Made by a program: the position numbers and the translations under genes. A stretch of 64,000 nt of DNA, from the NCBI GenBank assembly GCA_041397625.1, contig JAWKWH010000005.1:1-64000 (forward strand). The letters run 5' to 3'. The notes beneath the pieces are model-generated. The model was not told the origin of the DNA and made no database searches. It worked only from the letters and a program-made list of their open reading frames with translations. Source of the stretch: JAWKWH01 sp041397625 (GTDB lineage Bacteria > Pseudomonadota > Alphaproteobacteria > Rhizobiales > Rhizobiaceae). This document shows, in pieces, positions 38,622 to 46,503 of the stretch (position 1 is the first letter of the stretch; every line of letters starts with the position of its first letter).

Positions 38622-39136
38622 TGCGGACCGGAGAAGGCAGTTTGCAAACGTCGATACGCATCGAGAACACCGCCGATTTCGGCATCATAAGAGATATCCT
38701 GCTCACCTCCTTCCCCTCTTCCGGCGAGGCGGATCTGGTCGAAGCGCTGCGCCAGGCAGGTGACGCGGCTTTCGCGCTGGTGGCCGAAGCCGGCGGCGGC
38801 GAAATCGTTGGGCATCTCGTGCTGTCGCGCATGTCGGCACCGTTCGCCGCGCTCGGTCTCGGCCCGGTGGCGGTATCGCCACAATGGCGTCGCCAGGGCA
38901 TTGCCGACCGCCTGATCCGCCACGGCCTCCAACTCGCCAAGGCGAACGGTTGGCAAGCTGTTTTCGTGCTTGGCGAACCGGCCTACTATCAACGCTTCGG
39001 ATTTTCCGCGACCTTGGCGAAAGGGTTCCAATCTCCCTATGCGGGACCTTACCTGATGGCATGCGCGCTCGCTGACGACCTGCCTGCAACATCGGGTCGC
39101 ATCGACTACGCTCCGGCCTTCAACGCGCTTGGATGA
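38621..39136 (+). CDS. GNAT-family N-acetyltransferase
   Basis: A 171-residue acetyltransferase of the YhbS-like group: LGPVAVSPQWRRQGIADRLI is the acetyl-CoA-binding motif A near residues 80-100, followed by VFVLGEPAYYQRFGF, typical of the group. Start at ATG 38621 overlapping the DoxX stop; a later TTG at 38642 is possible. Likely the last gene of the bufferin transcript, though its substrate and any link to bufferins are unknown. A terminator for the opposite gene follows at 39153-39181. Confidence 0.85.
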   Translation: MRTGEGSLQTSIRIENTADFGIIRDILLTSFPSSGEADLVEALRQAGDAAFALVAEAGGGEIVGHLVLSRMSAPFAALGLGPVAVSPQWRRQGIADRLIRHGLQLAKANGWQAVFVLGEPAYYQRFGFSATLAKGFQSPYAGPYLMACALADDLPATSGRIDYAPAFNALG

Positions 39137-39152
39137 TCGTGATCGGCAAATG

Positions 39153-39181
39153 AAAAACGGCGCCCCATCGAGGGACGCCGT
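39153..39181 (-). terminator. Terminator of the small heat-shock gene
   Basis: On the minus strand ACGGCGTCCC and GGGGCGCCGT form a stem around TCGAT, followed by five T residues. It lies 27 bases after the ibpA stop and may also serve the acetyltransferase gene from the other side. Confidence 0.8.
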
Positions 39182-39207
39182 TCGTGTCGAAACAGTCGGG
39201 CCTGCGA

Positions 39208-39675
39208 TTACGCTGCCTTCGCCTCGATCTGCTTGCCTTTCTTGGCCGTGGACGCGGCAATCGCGATGCGGCGCGGCTTCAGTTCCTCGGGAACCTCGCG
39301 GACCAGATCGATATGCAGCAAACCGTTCTTGAGCTCGGCACCCCTGACTTCCACATGGTCGGCAAGCTGGAAGCGGCGCTCGAAAGTACGGCCGGCAATC
39401 CCGCGATAGAGCAGTTCGGCGCTCTCGTCCTCGTTGTGCTCGGCCTTCTCGCCCTTGACGGTCAGCACGTTGCGGTGCGCCTCGAGCTCGAGTTCGTCCT
39501 CGCCGAAACCCGCGACCGCCATGGTTATGCGGTAAGCGTCCTCGCCGGTACGCTCGATATTGTAGGGCGGATAGCTCTGTGCGCTCTCGGGCTTGCCCAT
39601 GGCGTCGAGCATCGAAAACAGCCGGTCAAAGCCGACGGTCGAACGGTAAAAAGGGGAAAAATCGACGTTACGCAT
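39208..39675 (-). CDS. ibpA: Small heat-shock protein (Hsp20/IbpA)
   Basis: ATP-independent holdase chaperone. The 155-residue protein has a short N-terminal arm with DFSPFYRSTVGFDRLF, an alpha-crystallin domain at about 35-125 (PPYNIERTGEDAYRITMAVAG ... LTVKGEK ... GIAGRTFERRFQL) and a C-terminal I-x-I anchor (RRIAIAAS). Expression is predicted to be heat-controlled twice: by an RpoH-like promoter at 39779-39807 and by the ROSE-type thermometer in the 5' leader. Confidence 0.95.
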   Translation of the reverse strand: MRNVDFSPFYRSTVGFDRLFSMLDAMGKPESAQSYPPYNIERTGEDAYRITMAVAGFGEDELELEAHRNVLTVKGEKAEHNEDESAELLYRGIAGRTFERRFQLADHVEVRGAELKNGLLHIDLVREVPEELKPRRIAIAASTAKKGKQIEAKAA

Positions 39676-39775
39676 TTTGTTCTCCTGTTGAGCAACACGG
39701 GTTCGCGTTCACCGGCCCGCGGCCTTTCATAAGGCTCCGCCTGCCGGTCGCGGTCCCTTTCAGGCGACCGCGTGA
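39676..39775 (-). promoter_or_regulatory. ROSE-type RNA thermometer (5' UTR of ibpA)
   Basis: The ~100-base leader folds into at least three hairpins. The last one is the ROSE signature: GTT-G-CTC pairs with GAG-AAC of the Shine-Dalgarno region (AGGAG) around AACAG, leaving the conserved unpaired G opposite the ribosome binding site. Upstream hairpins are GCGGTC...GACCGC and a GCCTT/AAGGC stem flanked by CCGGC/GCCGG. Rhizobial small heat-shock genes are known to carry this element. Confidence 0.8.
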
Positions 39776-39778
39776 AAC

Positions 39779-39807
39779 AGATGGGAACTGCCTTTCTGCA
39801 GTTCAAG
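39779..39807 (-). promoter_or_regulatory. Candidate RpoH (heat-shock) promoter of ibpA
   Basis: On the minus strand CTTGAA (39807-39802) is 16 bases from CCCATCT (39785-39779), fitting the RpoH type CTTGAA/CCCAT-T. The inferred start near 39772 would give a leader that begins just before the first ROSE hairpin. Confidence 0.65.
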
Positions 39808-40075
39808 ACCGTCGGTGCGAAACGCAGGTTTCCGATGAACCGTGCATGAACATGGCCTTCCCGCAACGTTCAGCTTGTCGCGACTAACGTCGTATCTACC
39901 GGTTCGAACCGTTCGCGCCGGTCCGGCAAGACCGGCTCGCTGTCCCGGGTGTATCGTCCCTTCCATCCGGGGCAGCGAGAACCTCCCTCCCCGTTCCAGC
40001 CGTAAAAACGCCTTGCATTCGGGCAATCCGGCCTTATCACCCGGCTTGATGCACAATCCGGCGGCGGAGCTTCTC
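39808..40075. other. Non-coding stretch between ibpA promoter and alpha/beta hydrolase gene
   Basis: About 270 bases without a supported gene. It must hold the promoter of the hydrolase gene, but no clear -35/-10 pair was recognised. A frame open from 39842 in phase with the hydrolase has no ribosome binding site and no family resemblance. Confidence 0.45.
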
Positions 40076-41038
40076 ATGATCGATCATCTCGTCGAGACCG
40101 ATGACAATCCCGCGCCGCCCGGCGCTGTCGCAGGCTCGTTCACCGCGGTCGACGGGCGCCGGTTGCGCTATGCGCTTTTCAACGAGACCGCTTCGCCTCG
40201 CAGGGGCACGGTCATCGTCCTTCACGGCCGCAACGAATGCATCGAGAAATACTTCGAGACCGTCACGGACCTCGCCGGCCGCGGCCTCGCCGTCGCCACC
40301 TTCGACTGGCGCGGGCAGGGCGGATCGGACCGGTTGATCGGCGATCCGGCCCGCGGTTTCGTCGACAGTTTCTACGATTACGTCTCCGACCTTGAGACTT
40401 TCTTCGAACAGATCGTCCTGCCCGACAGCCCGGGCCCGTATTTCGTCCTCGGCCATTCCACCGGATCGCTGATCGCCCTGCTCGCCTCGCCTCTGATGGT
40501 CAACCGCGTCGAGCGCCTGGTGCTGGTGGCGCCACTGCTGGAGCTCCACAGCCCGCCGGTGTCGACCGGCGCCATCCGCTTTGTTTCCGGCCTGCTCAAC
40601 AATATCGGTCTCGGCCGCCTGTACATGGCGGGCGGCGGCCGCCCGCGCGAAATCAGGCCTTTCGAGGGCAACACGCTGACGACCGACCGCGGCCGCTACG
40701 AGCGAAATGCCGGGATTTTCCGCAAAGCGCCGAATCTCGGCCTCGGCGGTCCGACCGTCTCGTGGATCCACGCCTTCTGCCGCGCGGCGGCCGTTGTCAC
40801 GGACGCCGAATTCATCGCCGATATCCACGTGCCGATGCTCATCGTCGCGGCCGGCGCCGACGAAGTCGTGTCGAACCAGGCAATCGAGCGCTTTTCGCAC
40901 CGGTTGCGATCGGGAAAGCTGGTCACGATCGACGGCGCGCGCCACGAAATCCTGCAGGAGGCCGACGTCTATCGCGAGCAGTTCTTTGCCGCATTCGACG
41001 CCTTCGTGCCCGGAAACCGGGATCAATCAGCCGCCTAA
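40076..41038 (+). CDS. Alpha/beta hydrolase, lysophospholipase-like
   Basis: A 320-residue serine hydrolase like PldB/monoacylglycerol lipases. Catalytic elements: oxyanion region VIVLHGRNECIEKY, DWRGQGGSDR, nucleophile Ser in GHSTGS near 128, Asp in VAAGADEVV near 265 and His in DGARHEILQE near 292. No signal peptide, so cytoplasmic or membrane-associated. GGAG precedes ATG 40076; longer N termini in frame look non-coding. Ends convergent with hisN, stops overlapping by four bases. Confidence 0.85.
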   Translation: MIDHLVETDDNPAPPGAVAGSFTAVDGRRLRYALFNETASPRRGTVIVLHGRNECIEKYFETVTDLAGRGLAVATFDWRGQGGSDRLIGDPARGFVDSFYDYVSDLETFFEQIVLPDSPGPYFVLGHSTGSLIALLASPLMVNRVERLVLVAPLLELHSPPVSTGAIRFVSGLLNNIGLGRLYMAGGGRPREIRPFEGNTLTTDRGRYERNAGIFRKAPNLGLGGPTVSWIHAFCRAAAVVTDAEFIADIHVPMLIVAAGADEVVSNQAIERFSHRLRSGKLVTIDGARHEILQEADVYREQFFAAFDAFVPGNRDQSAA

Positions 41039-41808
41039 TCGACGAGTATTGCCAGTGCAGCCGCGTGAAGTTCCGGCGTCGCCGCGGCGATGACATTGCC
41101 GCCGCCCTCGGCGGCGGATCCGTCCCAGCGCGTCACCACGCCGCCGGCCGCCTCTATCGGCGGTATCAGCCCGACGATGTCGTAGGATTGCAGGCCCGCC
41201 TCGATCACTAGGTCGACATGACCTGCCGCCAGCATGGCAAACGCATAGCAGTCGCAGCCGTAGCGGGCGAGCCGCACCTGCGCCTCCAACCGGTCATAGG
41301 CGTCGCGGTCGGTGCCGGCAAACAGCGCCGGCGTTGTGGTGAACAGGATCGATTCGCCGATGTCCTTCGTTGCTCTCGTCGCAAGCGGCCGCACGCCAAT
41401 CGGGCCGTCCTGGATACCCTTGCCGCCGACCGCGGCGAACAGTTCACCGGTAAATGGTTGCGCCATCATGCCGGCTACCGCCTTGCCGTCGGCCATCAAC
41501 CCCACCAGCGTGCCCCAGACCGGCAGGCCGGAAATGAAGGCGCGCGTGCCGTCGATCGGATCGATCACCCAGACATGGCGCCTGTCGGTATTTTCGGCGC
41601 CAAACTCCTCGCCAAGAATTCCATGGTCGGGGTGAACCTTGTTGATCAGCGCGCGAATCGCCCGCTCCGCCTCGCGGTCGGCCTCCGTCACCGGATCGAA
41701 ACCGCCCTCAAGCTTGTTGGCGACCCTGCCGCTGGTCCTGAAGCGCGGCAATGTTTCCGCCGCCGCCGTCTCGGCGATCTGGCGCAGAAATTCCATCGTC
41801 GTCGGCAT
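41035..41808 (-). CDS. hisN: Histidinol-phosphatase / inositol-monophosphatase family
   Basis: A 257-residue Mg-dependent phosphatase. Motifs: GILGEEFGAE (Glu ligand) near 65, WVIDPIDGTRAF near 80-91, and YDIVGLIPPIEAAGG near 208. In Alphaproteobacteria this branch supplies the histidinol-phosphate phosphatase of histidine synthesis; older annotations call it suhB. GAGGCGAA precedes ATG 41808. Its upstream neighbour on the other strand is the suhB-type small RNA, a known synteny. Confidence 0.88.
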   Translation of the reverse strand: MPTTMEFLRQIAETAAAETLPRFRTSGRVANKLEGGFDPVTEADREAERAIRALINKVHPDHGILGEEFGAENTDRRHVWVIDPIDGTRAFISGLPVWGTLVGLMADGKAVAGMMAQPFTGELFAAVGGKGIQDGPIGVRPLATRATKDIGESILFTTTPALFAGTDRDAYDRLEAQVRLARYGCDCYAFAMLAAGHVDLVIEAGLQSYDIVGLIPPIEAAGGVVTRWDGSAAEGGGNVIAAATPELHAAALAILVD

Positions 41809-41857
41809 TTCGCCTCATTCCCTCACGATTCCGTGTCGGCAGGTCCGTTTTTGTGCG

Positions 41858-41892
41858 TTGCACCTTGTATTATGTGCAATGCAATATATATT
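41858..41892 (+). promoter_or_regulatory. Promoter region of the suhB-type small RNA
   Basis: TTGCAC (41858-41863) and CAATAT (41882-41887, 18-base spacing) form a plausible promoter. TTGCAC and GTGCAA (41874-41879) also make a 6-base inverted repeat with a 10-base centre, a possible operator. NtrC control is reported for the Sinorhizobium homologue MmgR, but the spacing here is not the standard NtrC site. Confidence 0.5.
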
Positions 41893-41981
41893 GGTCATGC
41901 AGCAAATGCTGCTCGCCCTGACCAGGGCGTTTCCTCCCTAGACTTCGACCGCGTCGTAAACAGCGATGCGGTCTTTTTTTT
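41893..41981 (+). ncRNA. mmgR: suhB / MmgR-type (alpha-r8) trans-acting small RNA
   Basis: A compact RNA gene of about 85 bases: hairpin GCAGC-AAAT-GCTGC (41899-41912), hairpin CGCCCT-GACC-AGGGCG (41914-41929), an unpaired TTTCCTCCCT stretch complementary to Shine-Dalgarno sequences, and a strong terminator, GACCGCGTCG/CGATGCGGTC with eight T residues (41947-41981). No reading frame fits. The location, between an inositol-monophosphatase gene and an N-formylglutamate amidohydrolase gene, matches the suhB RNA family (MmgR in Sinorhizobium). MmgR is linked to nitrogen status and polyhydroxybutyrate storage. The 5' end is inferred from the promoter. Confidence 0.82.
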
Positions 41982-42001
41982 GAAACCGGCCCGCCCGCAT
42001 C

Positions 42002-42892
42002 CTACTCGGCTGCCAGCGGCGGTTCGGCAAAGCCCGCATCCGCCACCTGCATCAGCGCCTGGCAGAATGCGGTGATATCTCCGCAAAGCGCCTCGAAACC
42101 CGGCACTTTCTCGTAGGTCGATTCGTTCATGTAAAGTCCGCGATTGACCTCGATCTGTATGGCATGCAGGCCGCGATCGGGGCGTCCGTAGTGCTCGGTT
42201 ATGAAACCGCCAGCATAGGGTTTGTTGTGGGAGACGGAGTATCCCATGGCATTGAGCAGTCGGATGGCGTGTTCGCTCAGTCCCCTCGATGCCGACGTGC
42301 CGAACCGGTCGCCGATGATGAAATCCGGCCGGGTTTCGTTGTCCGGGGCCCGGATATTGGCCGGCATCGAATGGCAGTCGACGAGCACCGCGTAGCCGAA
42401 GCGGCCATGGGTGTGGGCCAGCAGTTTCTGCAGCCGGTCGTGATAGGGCTTGTAGGCTCTTTCGATACGGGTCAGCGCTTCGGCCAGCGGCAGGCGGGAC
42501 CGGTAGATGTCGAGTCCCTCGCCCACCAGTCGCGGCACCGTGCCCAGACCGCCGGCGACACGTGCCGATCGGGTGTTGGCGAACGACGGCACCGGTTCGT
42601 TGAACATGCGCGGATCGAGTTCCCAGGGCTCGCGGTTCACATCGAGCCACGCACGCGGGAAATTCGCCGCCATCAGCGGCGCGCCGAGCGATACGGCGCC
42701 GGCGAACAATTCGTCGACATAGGCGTCTTCCGAGCGCCTGATCGTCAACCGGTCGAGCCGCGACTGGTCCAGAAATCCCTGCGGATAGGTTCGGCCGCTA
42801 TGCGGTGAGTTGAACACGAAGGGGGCCGCCTGGCAGGGTGGTGTTGCGACGTGAAAAAGCGTTGTGTCGGAGAAATCAGCCGTCACGTTCAT
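42002..42892 (-). CDS. N-formylglutamate amidohydrolase
   Basis: Hydrolyses N-formylglutamate to formate and glutamate, the last step of one histidine degradation route (HutG2-like). In 296 residues: FNSPHSGRTYP (His/Ser region) near 27, RSEDAYVDELF near 53, VDCHSMPANI near 170, and IQIEVNRGLYMNE near 248. ATG at 42892 follows GGTGG. No other hut genes are near, so a detoxifying or general role is possible. Divergent from cpdR. Confidence 0.9.
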   Translation of the reverse strand: MNVTADFSDTTLFHVATPPCQAAPFVFNSPHSGRTYPQGFLDQSRLDRLTIRRSEDAYVDELFAGAVSLGAPLMAANFPRAWLDVNREPWELDPRMFNEPVPSFANTRSARVAGGLGTVPRLVGEGLDIYRSRLPLAEALTRIERAYKPYHDRLQKLLAHTHGRFGYAVLVDCHSMPANIRAPDNETRPDFIIGDRFGTSASRGLSEHAIRLLNAMGYSVSHNKPYAGGFITEHYGRPDRGLHAIQIEVNRGLYMNESTYEKVPGFEALCGDITAFCQALMQVADAGFAEPPLAAE

Positions 42893-43076
42893 TCATGCCA
42901 CCCACTCGCCGTCCGTCCCCATGGCTACGTCTTGGGGCGAGACTGCCACCGCCGTCTGGGCATGTCCAGCATGTGCGCGCATTCACTTGATATTTACCCT
43001 CGATATCCCATAGTGCGAACATGGTTAACCGGTTCAGCGAACCGTATTGCCAAACGTGCCGAAAGGACTGGGGTCC

Positions 43077-43439
43077 GTGCCGAGAATATTGCTGGCCGAA
43101 GACGACGAGGATATGCGCCGCTTCCTGGTAAAGGCCTTGGAGCGTGCGGGTTACGAGGTTACCGATTTCGACAACGGCGCCAGTGCCTATGAGCGCCTGC
43201 GCGAAGAGCCGTTCAACCTTCTCCTGACCGATATCGTCATGCCCGAGATGGACGGGATCGAGCTTGCCCGGCGGGCAACCGAAATCGACCCCGACCTGAA
43301 GGTGATGTTCATCACCGGCTTTGCGGCCGTCGCGCTCAATCCCGATTCCAAGGCACCCAAGGACGCCAAGATCCTCTCCAAGCCGTTCCATCTGCGCGAT
43401 CTCGTCAACGAGGTCGAGAAAATGTTGCAGGCCGCCTGA
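43077..43439 (+). CDS. cpdR: Single-domain response regulator CpdR
   Basis: A 120-residue receiver-only protein that, unphosphorylated, brings ClpXP to the cell pole to degrade cell-cycle proteins. The sequence RILLAEDDEDMRRFLVKALE, D52 as phosphoacceptor in LLTDIVMPEMDGIELARR, and FITGFAAVALNPDSK ... SKPFHLRDLV are nearly invariant CpdR blocks. It starts with GTG at 43077 after AAAGGA. The cognate phosphotransfer chain (CckA-ChpT) is elsewhere. tRNA-Val follows 94 bases later. Confidence 0.95.
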   Translation: MPRILLAEDDEDMRRFLVKALERAGYEVTDFDNGASAYERLREEPFNLLLTDIVMPEMDGIELARRATEIDPDLKVMFITGFAAVALNPDSKAPKDAKILSKPFHLRDLVNEVEKMLQAA

Positions 43440-43532
43440 GAAAGCGGCGGCGCTGCCCGCAAGGCGGTGCCCGCGGGCAATCAAACTTCTATTGCGCCCG
43501 CGGCCAAACTATGTTCTATGCGCGGCGCGAAT

Positions 43533-43607
43533 GGGCGTGTAGCTCAGCGGGAGAGCACTACGTTGACATCGTAGGGGTCACTGGTTCAATCCCAGTCACG
43601 CCCACCA
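43533..43607 (+). tRNA. tRNA-Val (anticodon GAC)
   Basis: Complete cloverleaf: acceptor GGGCGTG/CACGCCC, D-loop AGCTCAGCGGGAGAGC, anticodon stem CTACG..CGTAG with GAC, T-arm GGTTCAATCC, encoded CCA at 43605-43607. Confidence 0.97.
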
Positions 43608-43833
43608 TTCCTTATCATCCCTGTCCCGCTTTCCGCCTGTAACAACCACGGTCGCCGCCGGATATTCCACCGGTGCCGGAACCGTCGCGCCTGCCCGTTC
43701 TGCGGATTTCGCGACCGCCGGTCTCGAACCTTCATCGACCCGGTAGGCAAGCCGATCGAAAGATGCTTTGATGCACCATCCGTCCTGACCGGATGCAACG
43801 ATAACGGTAAGCACTACAGGGAGTACAATCACC

Positions 43834-45429
43834 ATGAAACGAAGCACGCTGATGATGGCGGGCCTGCTGGGCGCCACGATGCTTTTTACCGGCATGGCGC
43901 AAGCCAAGACCCTGGTCTATTGCTCGGAAGGTTCACCCGAGGGCTTCGATCCTGCACCCTTCACGGCGGGTACGACATTCGACGCATCGTCCAAGCCGCT
44001 CTACAACCGTCTGGTTGAATTCAAGAAGGGCACCTCGGAAGTCATTCCGGGTCTGGCCGAGAGCTGGGATGTCTCCGACGACGGCCTCGAATACACGTTT
44101 CATCTTCGTTCGGGCGTGAAGTTCCACACGACTGATTTCTTCACACCGACCCGCGACTTCAATGCAGACGACGTTGTGTTCTCATTCGAGCGCCAGCTTA
44201 AAAAGGACCATCCGTTCAACCAGTACACCGCCGGCATTGCCTGGGAGTATTTCGACGGCATGTCGATGCCTGACCTGTTGAAGTCGATCGAGAAGGTGGA
44301 CGACATGACGGTCAAGTTCGTTCTGAACCGTCCCGAAGCGCCGATGATCGCCAACCTGGCGATGGACTTCGCCTCGATCCTGTCGGCTGAATATGCCGCC
44401 AAGCTGGAAGCCGAGGGCAAGAAGGAAATGCTGAACCAGCAGCCTGTCGGCACTGGCCCCTTCTCCTTCGTCGCCTACCAGAAGGACGCGGTGATCCGCT
44501 ACAAGGCGCATCCCGATTATTGGGGCGGCAAGCAGCCGATCGACGACCTGGTTTTCGCCATCACCACCGACGCATCGGTGCGCCAGCAGAAGCTCAAGGC
44601 CGGCGAGTGCCATGTGGCGCCCTATCCGAACCCAGCCGATCTGGCTGGTCTGAAAGCTGATCCAAACCTGCAGGTCATGGAGCAGGAAGGTTTGAACGTC
44701 GGCTACCTCGCCTACAACACTCAACAGGCACCGTTTGACAAGGCCGAGGTGCGCAAGGCGCTTAACATGGCGATCAACAAGCAGGCCATTCTCGACGCTG
44801 TGTTCCAGGGTTCCGGCAAGGCGGCGAAGAACCCGATCCCGCCGACCATGTGGTCCTATAACGACGCCATCGAGGATGATCCCTACGATCCCGAAGGCGC
44901 CAAGAAAATGCTGGCCGACGCCGGTGTCAGTGGGCTGAAGATGAAGGTCTGGGCGATGCCTGTGCAGCGTCCGTATAACCCGAATGCCCGCCGCATGGCC
45001 GAGTTGATCCAGTCGGATTTTGCCAAGGTTGGCGTCGAAGTCGAGATCGTGTCCTACGAGTGGGGTGAGTATCTGAGCCTGTCGAAGGACGTGAAACGCG
45101 ACGGCGCGGTGCTGCTTGGCTGGACCGGTGACAATGGCGATCCGGACAACTTCCTGTTCCTTTTGGGATGCGATGGTGTTGGCGGAAATAACCGCGCGCA
45201 ATGGTGCAATGAGGAATTCGAAACCCTGTTCCAGAAAGGCAAAACCATCAACGACAAGGCCGAGCGCACCAGGCTTTATGAGGAAGCGCAGGTGGTGTTC
45301 AAGCGTGAAGCTCCATGGGCGACCATCGCCCACTCGGTCGTCTTCATGCCGATGTCCAAGAAGGTCTCGGGCTACGTGATGGACCCACTGGGCGGTCACT
45401 GGTTCGACGGCGTCGATCTCGCCGAATAG
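43834..45429 (+). CDS. dppA: Dipeptide ABC transporter, periplasmic binding protein
   Basis: A 531-residue SBP family 5 protein: signal peptide 1-24 ending GMAQA, mature start KTLVYCSEGSPEGFDPAPF, and the signature RLVEFKKGTSEVIPGLAESWDVSDDGLEYTFHLR in the mature N terminus (given by position, residues about 65-100). It binds dipeptides or related compounds such as delta-aminolevulinate and delivers them to DppBC. ACAGGGAG precedes the ATG. First of five genes; a stable stem-loop follows at 45450-45476. Confidence 0.93.
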   Translation: MKRSTLMMAGLLGATMLFTGMAQAKTLVYCSEGSPEGFDPAPFTAGTTFDASSKPLYNRLVEFKKGTSEVIPGLAESWDVSDDGLEYTFHLRSGVKFHTTDFFTPTRDFNADDVVFSFERQLKKDHPFNQYTAGIAWEYFDGMSMPDLLKSIEKVDDMTVKFVLNRPEAPMIANLAMDFASILSAEYAAKLEAEGKKEMLNQQPVGTGPFSFVAYQKDAVIRYKAHPDYWGGKQPIDDLVFAITTDASVRQQKLKAGECHVAPYPNPADLAGLKADPNLQVMEQEGLNVGYLAYNTQQAPFDKAEVRKALNMAINKQAILDAVFQGSGKAAKNPIPPTMWSYNDAIEDDPYDPEGAKKMLADAGVSGLKMKVWAMPVQRPYNPNARRMAELIQSDFAKVGVEVEIVSYEWGEYLSLSKDVKRDGAVLLGWTGDNGDPDNFLFLLGCDGVGGNNRAQWCNEEFETLFQKGKTINDKAERTRLYEEAQVVFKREAPWATIAHSVVFMPMSKKVSGYVMDPLGGHWFDGVDLAE

Positions 45430-45449
45430 CGGCAAACGATTAGTCGGAG

Positions 45450-45476
45450 CCTGCCGGGGTTTTATGCCCCGGCAGG
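45450..45476 (+). other. Intercistronic stem-loop dppA-dppB
   Basis: CCTGCCGGGG pairs fully with CCCCGGCAGG around a 7-base loop and no T-run follows. Expected to protect the dppA message from 3' decay and lower read-through, so the binding protein exceeds the permease. Confidence 0.6.
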
Positions 45477-45488
45477 ACGGTTGGCCCG

Positions 45489-46499
45489 ATGTTGTCCTTT
45501 TTCTTCAGACGACTTTTACTGCTCGTTCCGACCTTCATCGGCGTGACGATCGCGGCGTTCTCCTTCATCCGCATCCTGCCCGGCGATCCGGTCCTGCTGA
45601 TGGCTGGCGAACGCGGCACCACGCCCGAGCGCCATGCCGAACTGATGCACCAGTTCGGTTTCGACCGGCCGCTCTACGTGCAGTATTTCGATTATCTGTT
45701 TTCGGCGCTCCAAGGCGATCTCGGCACGTCGCTCGTCACCAAGAAGCCGGTCGTCACGGAATTTCTTACCCTGTTTCCGGCCACGCTCGAACTGTCGTTC
45801 TGCGCCATCATCTTCGCGGTCGCCCTCGGGCTTCCCGCCGGCGTGATCGCCGCCGTCAAGCGAGGTTCCTGGATCGACCAGGGCGTGATGGCGACGGCGC
45901 TGATCGGCTATTCCATGCCGATCTTCTGGTGGGGCCTGCTGCTGATCATCCTGTTCTCCGGCATACTGGCCTGGACCCCGGTGTCTGGCCGCCTCTCGCT
46001 TGTCTATTTCTTTCCGCCGGTGACAGGCTTCATGCTGATCGACAGCCTGCTGTCAGGCCAGAAAGGCGCTTTCGCGTCAGCCCTGTCGCACCTCATTCTG
46101 CCCACCATCGTGCTTGGCACGATTCCGCTTGCCGTCATTGCGCGCCAGACCCGTTCGGCCATGCTGGAGGTGCTGGGCGAGGACTACGTGCGCACAGCGC
46201 GCGCCAAGGGCATGTCCAGCGCGCGCGTGGTGGGGCTGCACGCGCTCCGCAACGCGCTGATCCCGGTCATCACGACGATCGGCCTCCAGGTCGGTGTTCT
46301 GCTCGGCGGCGCCATTCTTACCGAGACCATCTTCTCCTGGCCCGGCATCGGTAAATGGATGCTCGATTCGATTTCACGCCGTGACTATCCCGCAGTCCAG
46401 GGCGGCTTGTTGATGATCGCCGTGGTCGTCATGGTGGTCAACCTGGCGGTCGACCTGGTGTACGGTCTGATCAATCCTCGAATCCGGCATGTGAAGTAA
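45489..46499 (+). CDS. dppB: Dipeptide ABC transporter, permease 1
   Basis: A 336-residue inner-membrane permease with six hydrophobic segments. It begins MLSFFFRRLLLLVPTFIGV, has RILPGDPVLLMAGERGT in the first periplasmic loop typical of DppB/OppB, and the ATPase-contact loop with DYVRTARAKGM near 230. Second gene; spacing to dppC is four bases. Confidence 0.93.
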   Translation: MLSFFFRRLLLLVPTFIGVTIAAFSFIRILPGDPVLLMAGERGTTPERHAELMHQFGFDRPLYVQYFDYLFSALQGDLGTSLVTKKPVVTEFLTLFPATLELSFCAIIFAVALGLPAGVIAAVKRGSWIDQGVMATALIGYSMPIFWWGLLLIILFSGILAWTPVSGRLSLVYFFPPVTGFMLIDSLLSGQKGAFASALSHLILPTIVLGTIPLAVIARQTRSAMLEVLGEDYVRTARAKGMSSARVVGLHALRNALIPVITTIGLQVGVLLGGAILTETIFSWPGIGKWMLDSISRRDYPAVQGGLLMIAVVVMVVNLAVDLVYGLINPRIRHVK

Positions 46500-46503
46500 C
46501 ACC

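Noticed and set aside
43533..43607. tRNA-Val (and tRNA-Thr at 49461-49536) as an integration site
   Set aside because: No integrase, no direct repeat of the tRNA 3' end and no island-like genes are near either tRNA.
43596..43907. A minus-strand frame beside tRNA-Val and dppA
   Set aside because: It overlaps the dppA start and the tRNA end, lacks a ribosome binding site, and its hydrophobic stretch is the reverse of the dppA signal peptide.
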